A DNA stretch of 64,000 nucleotides from Trinickia dabaoshanensis (GTDB lineage Bacteria; Pseudomonadota; Gammaproteobacteria; Burkholderiales; Burkholderiaceae). A program made the position numbers and the translations under genes. Of this stretch, positions 55,380 to 63,679 are shown piece after piece; positions within the stretch are counted from its first letter, which is position 1; every line of letters starts with the position of its first letter. The notes under the pieces were generated by a model that had not been told where the DNA came from, made no database searches, and worked only from the letters and a program-made list of their open reading frames with translations. The DNA lies in NCBI RefSeq assembly GCF_002879885.1, contig NZ_PNYA01000024.1, forward strand, positions 58,995 to 122,994. The letters run 5' to 3'.

Positions 55380-55852
55380 GCCACCACCCCGCCGGACACT
55401 TTGAGGTTAGCCTTCGCGACACGGCGAGTGAGATCTTGCCGTCCACGATCCGATGCAGCTTTGCGCGCGGCCAGCGCCGTGGCGAACTCGTGCTCGAATC
55501 GATCGATCCCGGCGTTGAGCGCAACGACAAGGATGGCGCGCATGACTTCGCTGACACGGGCACCGGTCCGAGTGCGGATGCCCTCCATAGCCGCCCATGC
55601 CTCGTTGCCGAGCGAGGTTGCGATGTTCCACTCGTGCGCATGCCGATCCGGATGCTTGCGTCGGGCTACTTGAGCCAACACTTCAGCATGAATAGCATCG
55701 GTCAGGGCGGCATCCGCGACGGTCTTCGTGATGAGGATCCGGACGATCGTGGTGCGCGGCAGTTGCAGCGACACCTTCGTGTCAATCGCTGCGTTTTGCT
55801 GGCGGGAGATCGTGGTACTCGCGCTGTTCAGCAGAGCGGGACGGGTTGGCAT
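55376..55852 (-). CDS. Small protein translationally coupled to the trfA-like gene
   Basis: This 158-residue protein is unrecognised. A polar N-terminus leads to VSLQLPRTTIVRILITKTVADAALTDA and, later, WAAMEGIRTRTGARVSEVMRAILVVALNAGIDR. The last part has the look of a ribbon-helix-helix or similar small DNA-binding unit (a turn, then SEVMRAILVVAL helix). Its TGA overlaps the trfA ATG, so expression is linked to the initiator. A copy-control or repressor role would fit its place between the iterons and trfA, but is inferred. The ATG at 55852 is chosen over others upstream because the composition becomes protein-like there. Confidence 0.6.
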   Translation of the reverse strand: MPTRPALLNSASTTISRQQNAAIDTKVSLQLPRTTIVRILITKTVADAALTDAIHAEVLAQVARRKHPDRHAHEWNIATSLGNEAWAAMEGIRTRTGARVSEVMRAILVVALNAGIDRFEHEFATALAARKAASDRGRQDLTRRVAKANLKVSGGVVA

Positions 55853-56016
55853 GGACAGGCTCCTTGGGTTGATCCACACCCAGTAAAGCTCCAGCGCGGC
55901 CGATTGTCGAATAACGACGGCATATATCGGCATGTTTTCGACGCTTTTTTTCACGGGGCTGCATGCGCTGGCAAGATGGCGCCGTCGCTGCGTCATCCGG
56001 TCCGCGCGTCGTCGGG

Positions 56017-56098
56017 TCTATGAACGAGCGTGCAGGCTCTATGAACGACGATGCGGGACTCTATGAACGACGATGCACAGATCTATGAACGAGTGTGC
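56017..56098 (+). repeat. Four 17-bp iterons (probable replication origin)
   Basis: TCTATGAACGAGCGTGC and close variants occur at 56017-56033, 56038-56054, 56060-56076 and 56082-56098. The first twelve positions, TCTATGAACGAS, are invariant except the last, and copies are spaced 21-22 bp apart, two helical turns, all in the same orientation. This is the layout of initiator-binding iterons in iteron-regulated plasmids, and a TrfA-type initiator is encoded next to them. A T/A-rich stretch (TTTTTATAAAGTACATAA) follows at about 56150, where strand opening could occur. Confidence 0.88.
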
Positions 56099-56164
56099 AG
56101 AACCTGCCCGCAAACCCTTGCCGGATCAGGGTTCCGGCCGCGCTTAAGGTTTTTATAAAGTACA

Positions 56165-56200
56165 TAAGGGGAGCGCCCCTCGGGGGCGCGTTCCCCTCTT
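56165..56200. repeat. G+C-rich inverted repeat beside the iterons
   Basis: TAAGGGGA-GCGCCCC faces GGGGCGCG-TTCCCCT-CTTA around a TCG loop, a nearly perfect hairpin of about 15 bp. It lies just after the T/A-rich stretch and is followed by the palindrome GTACATGTAC. It may be part of the origin or a terminator. Confidence 0.7.
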
Positions 56201-56242
56201 ATACGTACATGTACGTCGTACTCTAGAAAAAGAGAGCAGGAA

Positions 56243-56280
56243 GGTGGTTGGGAACCTGCCAGAAGGCAGTTCCCACCACC
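56243..56280. repeat. Second long inverted repeat beside the origin
   Basis: GGTGGTTGGGAACCTGCC pairs with GGCAGTTCCCACCACC around an AGAA loop, with two single-base bulges. It is the second strong hairpin within 120 bp of the iterons. From 56281 to about 56790 I see only short G+C-rich hairpins and no credible gene. Confidence 0.7.
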
Positions 56281-56792
56281 CGACCGGTTTAATCCTGTAG
56301 TTTTGCGGTGCCGGCGGGAACACCAACATCTGGGCGGCTATCGCCGCCTCGGCACTCAACCCCGGTAACCGCCTTCGGCGACGAACCGGGGCCATCACCG
56401 CGGGGTGAAGCGTTACCGTGCCCATGTGCGGCAGGTCAGCGGCCCCGGGCTCTGAGCGCGAAGCGGGATCGTCCACTCGCCTCCGGCGAGGTTTTCACGC
56501 GTCCGAGTTCTGCCCCATCAAGCACTCGCCCATGCCAAACCCGACGTCCGCGCCAGCAACGAGTGAAAGCCACCCTGTCGATGAGTACCGGCAGTCCCGG
56601 CTTTGCCCGATGACACGCCGACGGGCATCCCCGCATACCGCACGAGCGGCAAGCGCGTCGAGCGATCGGCCTCAGGCGACGGACGCAGGCTCCGCTGGGC
56701 AATCGTGATCGGCACGATCGCCGCTCATCGCGTTTTTGATGAACGGTCTACCAAACAATTTGAATTTCCGTAGGAAGTACGGTTACATCGTG
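56281..56792. other. Gene-free stretch between the origin and the partition locus
   Basis: These 512 bp contain several short frames on both strands, none with a plausible start, ribosome-binding site and protein composition together. Small hairpins (GGCGGC-TATC-GCCGCC near 56332; CCGGT...ACCGG near 56364) are visible. It may carry further origin or incompatibility determinants. Confidence 0.4.
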
Positions 56793-56874
56793 TTGTGCCA
56801 CGGCACAAAGGCACCGCGGCACAACTACGCAACGGCACGTCTGTGCCATGACACACCGGCACACGTCGGCACAC
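56793..56874 (+). promoter_or_regulatory. GGCACA/TGTGCC repeat cluster upstream of parA (probable parS/operator)
   Basis: At least seven copies of GGCAC(A) or its complement occur within 82 bp. A perfect palindrome TTGTGCC-AC-GGCACAA stands at 56793-56808. Single copies follow at 56818-56824, 56833-56837, 56842-56847 (inverted), 56858-56864 and 56868-56874. The cluster ends 25 bp before the parA start. Such arrays upstream of small-ParA operons are bound by the ribbon-helix-helix partner and act as centromere and operator, as with ParF/ParG. Confidence 0.7.
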
Positions 56875-56898
56875 CAACACCTGAATGCGGAGCAATCG

Positions 56899-57576
56899 AT
56901 GATCACCATCGGCCTGGTCTCGGAAAAGGGCGGCAGCGGCAAGAGCACGACCGCGATTCACCTGGCGGTGGCTCTCGCCCGCCGGCAGCAGCGCGTGTTG
57001 CTGGTCGACAGCGACAAAGCGCCAGGGTCGGCGGTCCGGATGTGGGCCGCGAGCCACGACCAAGCGGACATCGATGTGATTGGTCTGGATCGACCGACGC
57101 TCGACAAAGACTTGAAGAAGCTTGGGCGCCAAGACGACGTTCAGATCATCGACGGCGTGGCGAACGACCCATTGATGTCCGTGGCCGCGATCAAGGCCGC
57201 AGATCTCGTTCTGATCCCGGTTCAGGCCACGCCGAACGACCTGTGGGCGCTGTCCGGGCTCGTCGACCTGGTGCGTCAGCGCCAGGCTCTGACCGACGGC
57301 ACGCTCCGCGCCGCGTTCGTGCTGACCCGCGCGGCGCCACGCACCCGGCTGCTTCGCGAAGCGACGGCGGTATTGGGCGACCTGGGCGTACCTCTGCTGT
57401 CGACCGTCGTTCATCAGCGCGTCGCGTATCCGACGGCGCTGTCGGAGGGCAAGACGGTCTTCGACGACATCAAAAGTATCGATCGCCCGGCGCTGCTTGC
57501 CGCACGCGCCGAGATCGACGCGCTCGCGGACGAATGCCTGGCTCTGGTTGCGCAACCGCTGGCCTGCGCCGCTTAA
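56899..57576 (+). CDS. parA: ParA-family partition ATPase
   Basis: This 225-residue ATPase is of the short ParF/Soj-like type without an N-terminal HTH. It has the deviant Walker A motif KGGSGKST (residues 10-17), VLLVDSDKAPGSAVRMW (A' motif, with Lys in place of the more common Pro), and a Walker B-like VQIIDGVANDPLMSVAAI. It drives segregation of the element with a small DNA-binding partner. The ATG at 56899 has GGAG 8 nt upstream and begins MITIGLVSEKGG; an upstream ATG at 56848 overlaps the operator repeats. The ribbon-helix-helix gene follows after 21 bp. Confidence 0.9.
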   Translation: MITIGLVSEKGGSGKSTTAIHLAVALARRQQRVLLVDSDKAPGSAVRMWAASHDQADIDVIGLDRPTLDKDLKKLGRQDDVQIIDGVANDPLMSVAAIKAADLVLIPVQATPNDLWALSGLVDLVRQRQALTDGTLRAAFVLTRAAPRTRLLREATAVLGDLGVPLLSTVVHQRVAYPTALSEGKTVFDDIKSIDRPALLAARAEIDALADECLALVAQPLACAA

Positions 57577-57597
57577 CGACGTTCCCTGGAGATCACG

Positions 57598-57804
57598 ATG
57601 GCCCTGACCGTCAACCGCCCCGCCGCTGTTCCCGAAAAGCTGCAACGCCTTCTGGCGAATGACAAGCGCGTGCGCTTGTCGATCGACGTGACCGCAGACA
57701 AGCTTCGTCGGCTGAAGATCTACTGTGCGACGACCGGGAAGAGCCAGTCGCAGGTTGTGAACGAGGAGATCGACGCCCTGCTGGCGAAAGCGCGCATTGA
57801 ATGA
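57598..57804 (+). CDS. Ribbon-helix-helix partition partner (ParG-like)
   Basis: This 68-residue basic protein has a flexible N-terminus and a C-terminal ribbon-helix-helix: RVRLSIDVTADKLRRLKIYCAT is the strand and first helix, and KSQSQVVNEEIDALLAKA the second helix. This is the ParG/CopG-like layout. It probably dimerises on the GGCACA repeats upstream of parA, represses the operon and stimulates ParA. CTGGAGATCACG precedes the ATG. Confidence 0.82.
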   Translation: MALTVNRPAAVPEKLQRLLANDKRVRLSIDVTADKLRRLKIYCATTGKSQSQVVNEEIDALLAKARIE

Positions 57805-57994
57805 CGTCGAACGTTTCTGTCCGAGACGACAGATGCGCGATCGGCGCAGGACGCATCGAACGACCAAGCCGGGCCTTGTCTCTGATCGGTAAAATGGGGG
57901 CTTTCCGTATGCGTCGCCGCGAGCCACTTCGCTGATCGTTTCAAGACGGTCGGCCAGGCGTCGCCGTGACCGCCCTATCCTGGACCATTTGCGC

Positions 57995-58691
57995 ATGATT
58001 CATCAGTCCGACGATGAGATCGACGAACTCGACCAATTTCTGATGTCCGACATGGTGTCGGACGACGCCATGATGATCGACACGCTCGACGGATTCCTGA
58101 CGGCCATCGCCATCGGTCCCACCACGGTGCTGCCGAGCGAATGGTTGCCGGCCGTCTGGGGCCCAACGCCGGAGGACGCGCCGCACTTCGAGTCGATGGA
58201 ACAGGCCCAGCACGTTTTCGGCCTTCTGATGCGCCACTACAACGGGATCATCCAGACGCTTGAACACGATCCCGATTCAATCGCACCAGTGTTCAACATC
58301 AACAGCTACCCGGACGATCCGCACGAGTACCTGGACGGTGAAGCGTGGGCGCACGGTTTTATGGACGGCGTCGGACTGCGCCGGACCGATTGGCAACCGC
58401 TGTTCGACGATGCCCAGGCAAAGGCTTGGCTGCGGCCCATCCACCTTCTGGGCGCGGAGGACGTAAGCGACGAGGAGGAGTTGCTCGTGCGCTGGCCCAA
58501 ACAGCGCGAGGAGCTTTCGGAGCAGATCCCCGACAGCATCCTGGTTGCCGTACCGCGGCGCAGTGCACGAACGGCAACTTGCGACGACGATTCAGCGGGC
58601 GGCGCCCAAGATCGGCCGCAACGATCCCTGCCCGTGCGGCAGTGGGAAGAAGTTCAAGAAATGCTGCGGGGCGGCAAGCGTTCTGCATTGA
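57995..58691 (+). pseudogene. YecA/UPF0149-family SEC-C protein with a frameshift
   Basis: The first 186 codons encode a UPF0149/YecA-like domain (IDELDQFLMSDMVSDDAMMIDTLDGFLTAIAIGP; GEAWAHGFMDGVGLRR, in pieces). At about 58546-58551 (GTTGCCGTACCGC) the frame leaves the family sequence, reading on without homology to 58696. The +1 frame from 58551 reads [16 protein letters not shown], then [21 protein letters not shown], a complete SEC-C zinc motif, and stops at 58691. One missing base between GT and AC would restore the expected VAVYR join. The intact family is a chaperone-associated protein. A real one-base deletion, a sequencing error or recoding cannot be told apart from this sequence alone. 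Confidence 0.8.
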
Positions 58692-58897
58692 CGTGATGGC
58701 GCTGGGCGCTCCTCGTCGGTCAGCCGTGCTTGCGCAAGCCCCTTCCGAGGTAGCGCCGTCGGAAGGGAAAGCGCAGGCGCCGCCGGCAGGTTGCGGCCAG
58801 GAACGGTCACTGGTACTCGGTGCCAGAATCGTCGACATCCGACGATGGAGTACCTATGGGAACCGCTTAGACACACAACAGAATTCGGAAAAGCGCG

Positions 58898-59080
58898 ATG
58901 ACGAAAGTGTTCGTGGACACGACTGAAATTACAGACTGGCCTTCGTTCCATCGGGTCTTCGCGCAGATCTTTTGTTTTCCCGCGTTTTATGGCAACAACA
59001 TGGACGCGTTGATTGACTGTTTGAGTTACCTCGATGAGCCCGAGGCTGCGATGACGAGATCTGGGCTACGGTATAATTAG
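58898..59080 (+). pseudogene. Truncated barstar-family gene
   Basis: The first 55 or so codons match the start of barstar-like ribonuclease inhibitors: VFVDTTEITDWPSFHRVF, FCFPAFYGNNMDALIDCLSYLDEPEAAMT. The family normally continues for another 60 or more residues with the C-terminal helix and strands, but after MTR the frame reads SGLRYN and stops at 59080. The break coincides with a sharp fall in G+C, so incoming DNA has replaced the 3' part. The product, if made, should be non-functional. No barnase-type toxin gene is visible next to it. Confidence 0.8.
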
Positions 59081-59125
59081 CGATATGCTTGGGTTGGAAC
59101 CTGACTTCCTGAAGGTATAGAAGAA

Positions 59126-59206
59126 ACGGCTGGAAGAAGGTCGGGGATCAAGATTGCTGAGAAACTCCCCGTCCTGCGGGAATGGGAAGAGGAAGCAGGT
59201 GAGTAG
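59126..59206 (+). other. Possible 3' remnant of a gene upstream of mod
   Basis: Between the truncated barstar gene and mod an open frame without a start codon ends at TAG 59204-59206 and reads, near its end, GIKIAEKLPVLREWEEEAGE. This acidic ending looks like the tail of a real protein, but I cannot name it. It suggests that the incoming segment carried part of another gene at its left edge. The 59081-59274 gap otherwise holds only the leader of mod. Confidence 0.35.
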
Positions 59207-59274
59207 AGCATTACAACCAATTTCGAAAAACAGACTACTGGCAAGCTGTGCCAGTTAATCAAGAAAGCCGATTT

Positions 59275-60894
59275 ATGCCAACACTTCACTGGGTGGGAAA
59301 AGACAAGGTAGTCAACCACCATCATGATGTGCCGTTTCGTTTGCTAGATAAGCAATACAGCTTCAGTGCAAAAGAAAGTACACCTACGAACTCAACGAAC
59401 AATCGTATTATTCATGGCGATAACCTTGAAGCCTTGAAGAGTCTTTTGCCTGCATTTGAAGGAAAGGTAAATTGCATCTACATTGACCCGCCCTACAATA
59501 CTGGCGAGGAAAACTGGATTTATAACGATGCTGTGAATGACCCCAAGATCAAGAAATGGCTTGGTCAAGTCGTGGGTAAAGAAGGCGAAGATTTAAGTAG
59601 GCACGACAAATGGCTGTGCATGATGTATCCACGTTTAAAGCTGCTGCATCGCTTGTTGGCTGACGACGGTGTGATTTTCATCTCAATCGACGACAATGAG
59701 CAGGCTACGCTCAAGTTGATTGTGGATGAAATTTTCGGCTCAGGCAATTTTTTGGCTAATTTCATTTGGGAAAAACGCACCAACAGAGAAAACCGAAAGA
59801 TGGTCTCTGTCCGTCACGATTACGTATTGGCATACTGCAAAAGCTCTAATCTTGACTTTAATGTCTTGAAGCAAGTGCCGATGACGGAGAAGGCGCTGGC
59901 GAATTACAAGAATCCAGATGGCGATGTGCGTGGACTGTGGAAATCTGATCCAGCAACAGCACAGGCGGGTCATGCTACTCAGTCACAGTTTTACACACTC
60001 ATTGCCCCCAATGGGAAAAGGCATGAATTGGTGAGCGGCAGATGCTGGCTCTACACCGAGGAAGTAATGCGCCGAGAAATTTCAGAAGGGAAAATATGGT
60101 TTGGTAAAGATGGGAATGGAGTGCCACGTGTGAAAACCTACTTGAATGAGAAGGAGCGTGGCTTGACCCCTGAGACAATATTTTTTGCCAGCGACGCCGG
60201 TACAAACGAATCGGCTAAGGCTGAGATTAAAAATATCTTCAATGGGCTATCAGCGTTTCAAACGCCAAAATCTGTCTTGTTGGTCGAGATGCTGCTCCAA
60301 CTCGCTACCTCAAAAAACTCAATCATTCTTGATTCATTCTCAGGCAGTGGCACAACTGCCCACGCTGTCCTGAAGTTGAATGCCAAAGATGGCGGCAATC
60401 GCCGATTCATCTTGTGTGAAATGATGGACTATACAGAAACCATCACTGCTGAACGGGTTCGTCGTGTCATCAACGGCTATGGAGAAGGTAATAAGGCTGT
60501 AGCTGGTACAGGTGGTGGCTTTGACTACTACACCGTGGGTGCGGCTTTTTTCAAGGAAGACAAGAATCTCAATGAAGAAGTAGGTGCTGATGCTATTCGA
60601 GACTACGTTGCCTATACTGAGAGCATTCCTCCGTCGCAACAGTTTGGCAAAGACAATCCAATCACACCTTACGCTTTAGGTGCAACGGAAACTGCATTAT
60701 TGGTCTTCTATTACGAGAGGGACAGGATCACGACCCTAGATCTTGATTTTCTGGCGGCCCTGAACATCAAGAGTCTTCCGTCTAGACCGGAGCAATTTGT
60801 GATTTATGCTGATAAGTGTGCTTTGGACAAAGATTTCTTGTACAAGCACTCGATCACGTTCAAGCGTATTCCGCGAGACATCACCCGCTTCTAA
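59275..60894 (+). CDS. Type III restriction-modification methyltransferase subunit (Mod)
   Basis: This 539-residue enzyme is an N6-adenine DNA methyltransferase of the beta class: motif IV, YIDPPYNTG, is at residues 69-77 and motif I, DSFSGSGTT, at 353-361, in that order. The region between (about residues 160-330) is the target-recognition part. In type III systems Mod recognises an asymmetric site and is needed for cleavage by Res. The ATG at 59275 begins MPTLHWVGKDKVV, with AAGAAAG upstream; a GTG at 59248 is less likely. Codon third positions are much richer in A/T than in the flanking genes, a sign of acquisition. res follows after 13 bp. Confidence 0.93.
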   Translation: MPTLHWVGKDKVVNHHHDVPFRLLDKQYSFSAKESTPTNSTNNRIIHGDNLEALKSLLPAFEGKVNCIYIDPPYNTGEENWIYNDAVNDPKIKKWLGQVVGKEGEDLSRHDKWLCMMYPRLKLLHRLLADDGVIFISIDDNEQATLKLIVDEIFGSGNFLANFIWEKRTNRENRKMVSVRHDYVLAYCKSSNLDFNVLKQVPMTEKALANYKNPDGDVRGLWKSDPATAQAGHATQSQFYTLIAPNGKRHELVSGRCWLYTEEVMRREISEGKIWFGKDGNGVPRVKTYLNEKERGLTPETIFFASDAGTNESAKAEIKNIFNGLSAFQTPKSVLLVEMLLQLATSKNSIILDSFSGSGTTAHAVLKLNAKDGGNRRFILCEMMDYTETITAERVRRVINGYGEGNKAVAGTGGGFDYYTVGAAFFKEDKNLNEEVGADAIRDYVAYTESIPPSQQFGKDNPITPYALGATETALLVFYYERDRITTLDLDFLAALNIKSLPSRPEQFVIYADKCALDKDFLYKHSITFKRIPRDITRF

Positions 60895-60907
60895 GAAAAG
60901 ATAGAAC

Positions 60908-63634
60908 ATGGAACTTAAAGACTATCAAGCGGACGTGCTCACGGATCTGAGTAATTACTTGGATACCCTCCTTGAATGCAAAGGGCATCTGGCGAAGGCT
61001 TTTACAAAATTTTGGAAAGACCGGGGAGTGCTGGATCAAGTCTATAAGAACAACATCAAGGAAGTTCCCCATGTCTGCGTGAAGGTGCCCACTGCTGGCG
61101 GAAAAACCTTCATTGCAGTCAATGCCTTGGACAGAATTTTCTCTGCCTTTGCAGAGTACAACCCCACACGTCCTAAATTCGTAGTGTGGTTGGTTCCTTC
61201 TCTGACGATCCTTGAGCAGACGATTAAGAACCTATCCAACATTGATCACCCATACCGCCAACGTTTGAACGATCTGTTCAATGGTCGTGTCCAGATTTAT
61301 GACAAGGGCGATGTGCTTCAAGGTGCAGGCTTCAATGCCGACACTGTGCGAGAGCAGCTTTCAATCGTTGTGATGTCCTTTGACTCACTCAAGGCGACGA
61401 ACAAGGAAAACCGTAAGGCATTCCAAGAGAACGGCTATCTGGCGTCGTTTCTCAATGACAATGGCGAAGCTGTTGAGCCCTTGGAGGGAACCGATCCTTC
61501 GGCTCTCATCAATGTCATGCGCAGTCTCAAGCCGGTTGTGGTTGTGGACGAAAGCCACAATGCCGAAAGCACCTTGTCTGTTGACATGCTTCGCAACCTC
61601 AACCCGAATTTCATTTTTGACCTGACTGCCACGCCACGCGACAACAGCAATATCATTAGCTATGTTGATGCGTTGCGGCTTAAGAAGCAAAACATGGTCA
61701 AACTTCCTGTGATTGTTGCTAACCAGCGCAGTCAGGAAGATGTGATCATGGCGGCTCTGAATATGCGTCGCCAGTTGGAAGAGTTTGCCAAGAAAGCCGA
61801 AGACAAAGGCGGCGGCTACATTCGTCCTATCGTGCTGTTCCAGGCTGAACCAAAGAACAAGGACGACACAACCACCTTTGAAAAAATTCGCGAAATTCTT
61901 CTTGAATTGAACATTCCTCGTGAGCAAATCGCGATCAAAACTGCGAGTGTCAACGAACTGAAGAAAGATGTGAATTTGATGGATCGTAGCTGCCCCATAC
62001 GATACATCATTACGGTCAATGCTCTGAAAGAAGGCTGGGACTGTCCATTCGCCTACGTGCTTGCCACGCTGGCAAATAAGTCCTCTGTGGTCGATGTGAC
62101 TCAGATTCTTGGGCGCGTGCTTCGTATGCCCTACACGCGAAAGCACGGTGTAGAACTCCTGAATTTGAGTTACGTGTTCACATCGTCTAGTCAGTTCCAA
62201 AGCACCTTGAACCAGGTCGTTGAAGGACTGAACAAGGCTGGTTTCTCCAAGCGTGACTATCGGGAAGTGGATCTGTCTTCGCTTGAACTGGAGCCAAGTC
62301 CTGGCCCTTCGCCTACCCAAGAGGAACTCAACCTCACGGCTCAAACGGGTGACGAAAAGAACGAGAAGACTTCGGAATCCGATGAAGGGCAAGGGCTAAA
62401 CGTAGAGAAAAATAAGCTCAATCCTGAGTGGGAGCAACAGGCCGTTGAGCAAGCTACGAAATCAGAGGCCGACAAAAGCGAGCAAGAAGCTCCTGAAAGT
62501 GATGTTGCTGGTGTTGAGGCGATCAAGGCTCAGGCTGTCGCACAGGCTCAAGAATTTGAACAACAAGCGAATGCTACGGATGGCGATAGTTGTCCGGATG
62601 AACTGAAGGTTCATATGAACGAGCACAAGATTAAGCCGATCTTCGCAGAATCGGCACAGGCAATCCAGTTTCCACAGTTTTTCATCAAACTTCCTTCAGA
62701 TGGTGGCTTTTTCGACACTGATGACGAGTGGCAAAAGCTTGCCAAGGAAAACTTGCTGTCTAATTTTGTGTTGGGAAATCTTGACGCCACAATCGATTTC
62801 GCTGCCGCTGAAGCAGATGTCTACGCGGTAGATGCGGAAGAAATAGGTAAAGGGGAGAGTGCTCCGTCTTTCACGGCTGTGAAAAAGACACAGAAGGAAC
62901 GACTCAATGCCATCATCAAGAGTCAGCCAACTTCAGGTCAGATTACGTCGATCGTTGCCCGGCTCTTTAGCTTGATTGGCAAGAACACCTTTTATCCGAT
63001 TGAGGACAACGACGTAAAGCATTACCTCACTCGTATTGTGGAGGCAATGAATAGTGATCAACGTGCTGATTGCCTAGAGCGTGACTATGCCTATGTCAAG
63101 CTCATTAAGGAAAAGATTCAGAGCCTCGCCAATGAGTATGCTGCAAAAGAGTTCGGTCACTGGCTGACGACTCAAAAGATCAAACTTCGTCCAGCATTCT
63201 CGCTTCCTGCCGCGATTGCTCCGAGTGAAAACGCCCCTGCTATCGGCAAGAGCTTGTATGTCACTGAGGCAAGTGTTAACACCTTGGAGGCGAAGGTCAT
63301 CCGTGGTGTCGCAGACTTGGAAAATATCGTCTGGTGGCACAAGAACCTTGAACGGGCTAAGGGTTTCTTGATCAACGGTTTCCTGAATCACTATCCTGAC
63401 TTCATCATTCTCACCAAAAACAAGAGCATCGTTATCGTGGAAACGAAGGGTGATGATAGGGACAATTCGGACTCCAAGGTTAAGCTCAAGCTTGGGAATA
63501 TCTGGGAGGCGCAAGCAAACCAGATTTCACATGAAACAGGCTATCGCTACCACTACATGATGGTCTTCGATAAAAACCCCATCGAGGGTGCCTATACAAC
63601 CGGCGAAGTCTTGAAGCTTATCGAAGACCTGTAA
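60908..63634 (+). CDS. Type III restriction enzyme, helicase/endonuclease subunit (Res)
   Basis: This 908-residue protein joins a superfamily 2 helicase and a nuclease. Walker A is VKVPTAGGKTFIAV (residues 58-71), Walker B VVVVDESHNAES (about 210-221), motif III FDLTATPRDNS, and motif VI lies near DVTQILGRVLRMPYTRK. A Glu/Gln-rich spacer of about 90 residues (about 465-560) separates the helicase from the rest. The C-terminus carries a PD-(D/E)xK nuclease: HYPDFIILTKNKSIVIVETKG, in pieces (YPDFII; IVIVETKGDDRD). It needs Mod for site recognition and ATP for translocation. A/T-rich codon use matches mod. A strong terminator follows. Confidence 0.94.
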   Translation: MELKDYQADVLTDLSNYLDTLLECKGHLAKAFTKFWKDRGVLDQVYKNNIKEVPHVCVKVPTAGGKTFIAVNALDRIFSAFAEYNPTRPKFVVWLVPSLTILEQTIKNLSNIDHPYRQRLNDLFNGRVQIYDKGDVLQGAGFNADTVREQLSIVVMSFDSLKATNKENRKAFQENGYLASFLNDNGEAVEPLEGTDPSALINVMRSLKPVVVVDESHNAESTLSVDMLRNLNPNFIFDLTATPRDNSNIISYVDALRLKKQNMVKLPVIVANQRSQEDVIMAALNMRRQLEEFAKKAEDKGGGYIRPIVLFQAEPKNKDDTTTFEKIREILLELNIPREQIAIKTASVNELKKDVNLMDRSCPIRYIITVNALKEGWDCPFAYVLATLANKSSVVDVTQILGRVLRMPYTRKHGVELLNLSYVFTSSSQFQSTLNQVVEGLNKAGFSKRDYREVDLSSLELEPSPGPSPTQEELNLTAQTGDEKNEKTSESDEGQGLNVEKNKLNPEWEQQAVEQATKSEADKSEQEAPESDVAGVEAIKAQAVAQAQEFEQQANATDGDSCPDELKVHMNEHKIKPIFAESAQAIQFPQFFIKLPSDGGFFDTDDEWQKLAKENLLSNFVLGNLDATIDFAAAEADVYAVDAEEIGKGESAPSFTAVKKTQKERLNAIIKSQPTSGQITSIVARLFSLIGKNTFYPIEDNDVKHYLTRIVEAMNSDQRADCLERDYAYVKLIKEKIQSLANEYAAKEFGHWLTTQKIKLRPAFSLPAAIAPSENAPAIGKSLYVTEASVNTLEAKVIRGVADLENIVWWHKNLERAKGFLINGFLNHYPDFIILTKNKSIVIVETKGDDRDNSDSKVKLKLGNIWEAQANQISHETGYRYHYMMVFDKNPIEGAYTTGEVLKLIEDL

Positions 63635-63647
63635 ATCGAAACTAAAG

Positions 63648-63675
63648 AAGGCAACCTTAGTAGGTTGCCTTTTTG
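63648..63675 (+). terminator. Rho-independent terminator after res
   Basis: AAGGCAACC (63648-63656) pairs perfectly with GGTTGCCTT (63663-63671) around TTAGTA and is followed by a T-run. It lies 13 bp after the res stop and ends the low-G+C segment. Confidence 0.9.
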
Positions 63676-63679
63676 CTTA

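Noticed and set aside
56017..56098. CRISPR array
   Set aside because: Repeats are 17 bp with only 4-6 bp between them, too short for spacers, and no cas genes are near; they fit replication iterons.
56436..56702. Small minus-strand gene in the origin-parA gap
   Set aside because: Arg/Cys-rich composition, no ribosome-binding site and overlapping frames of equal quality on the other strand.
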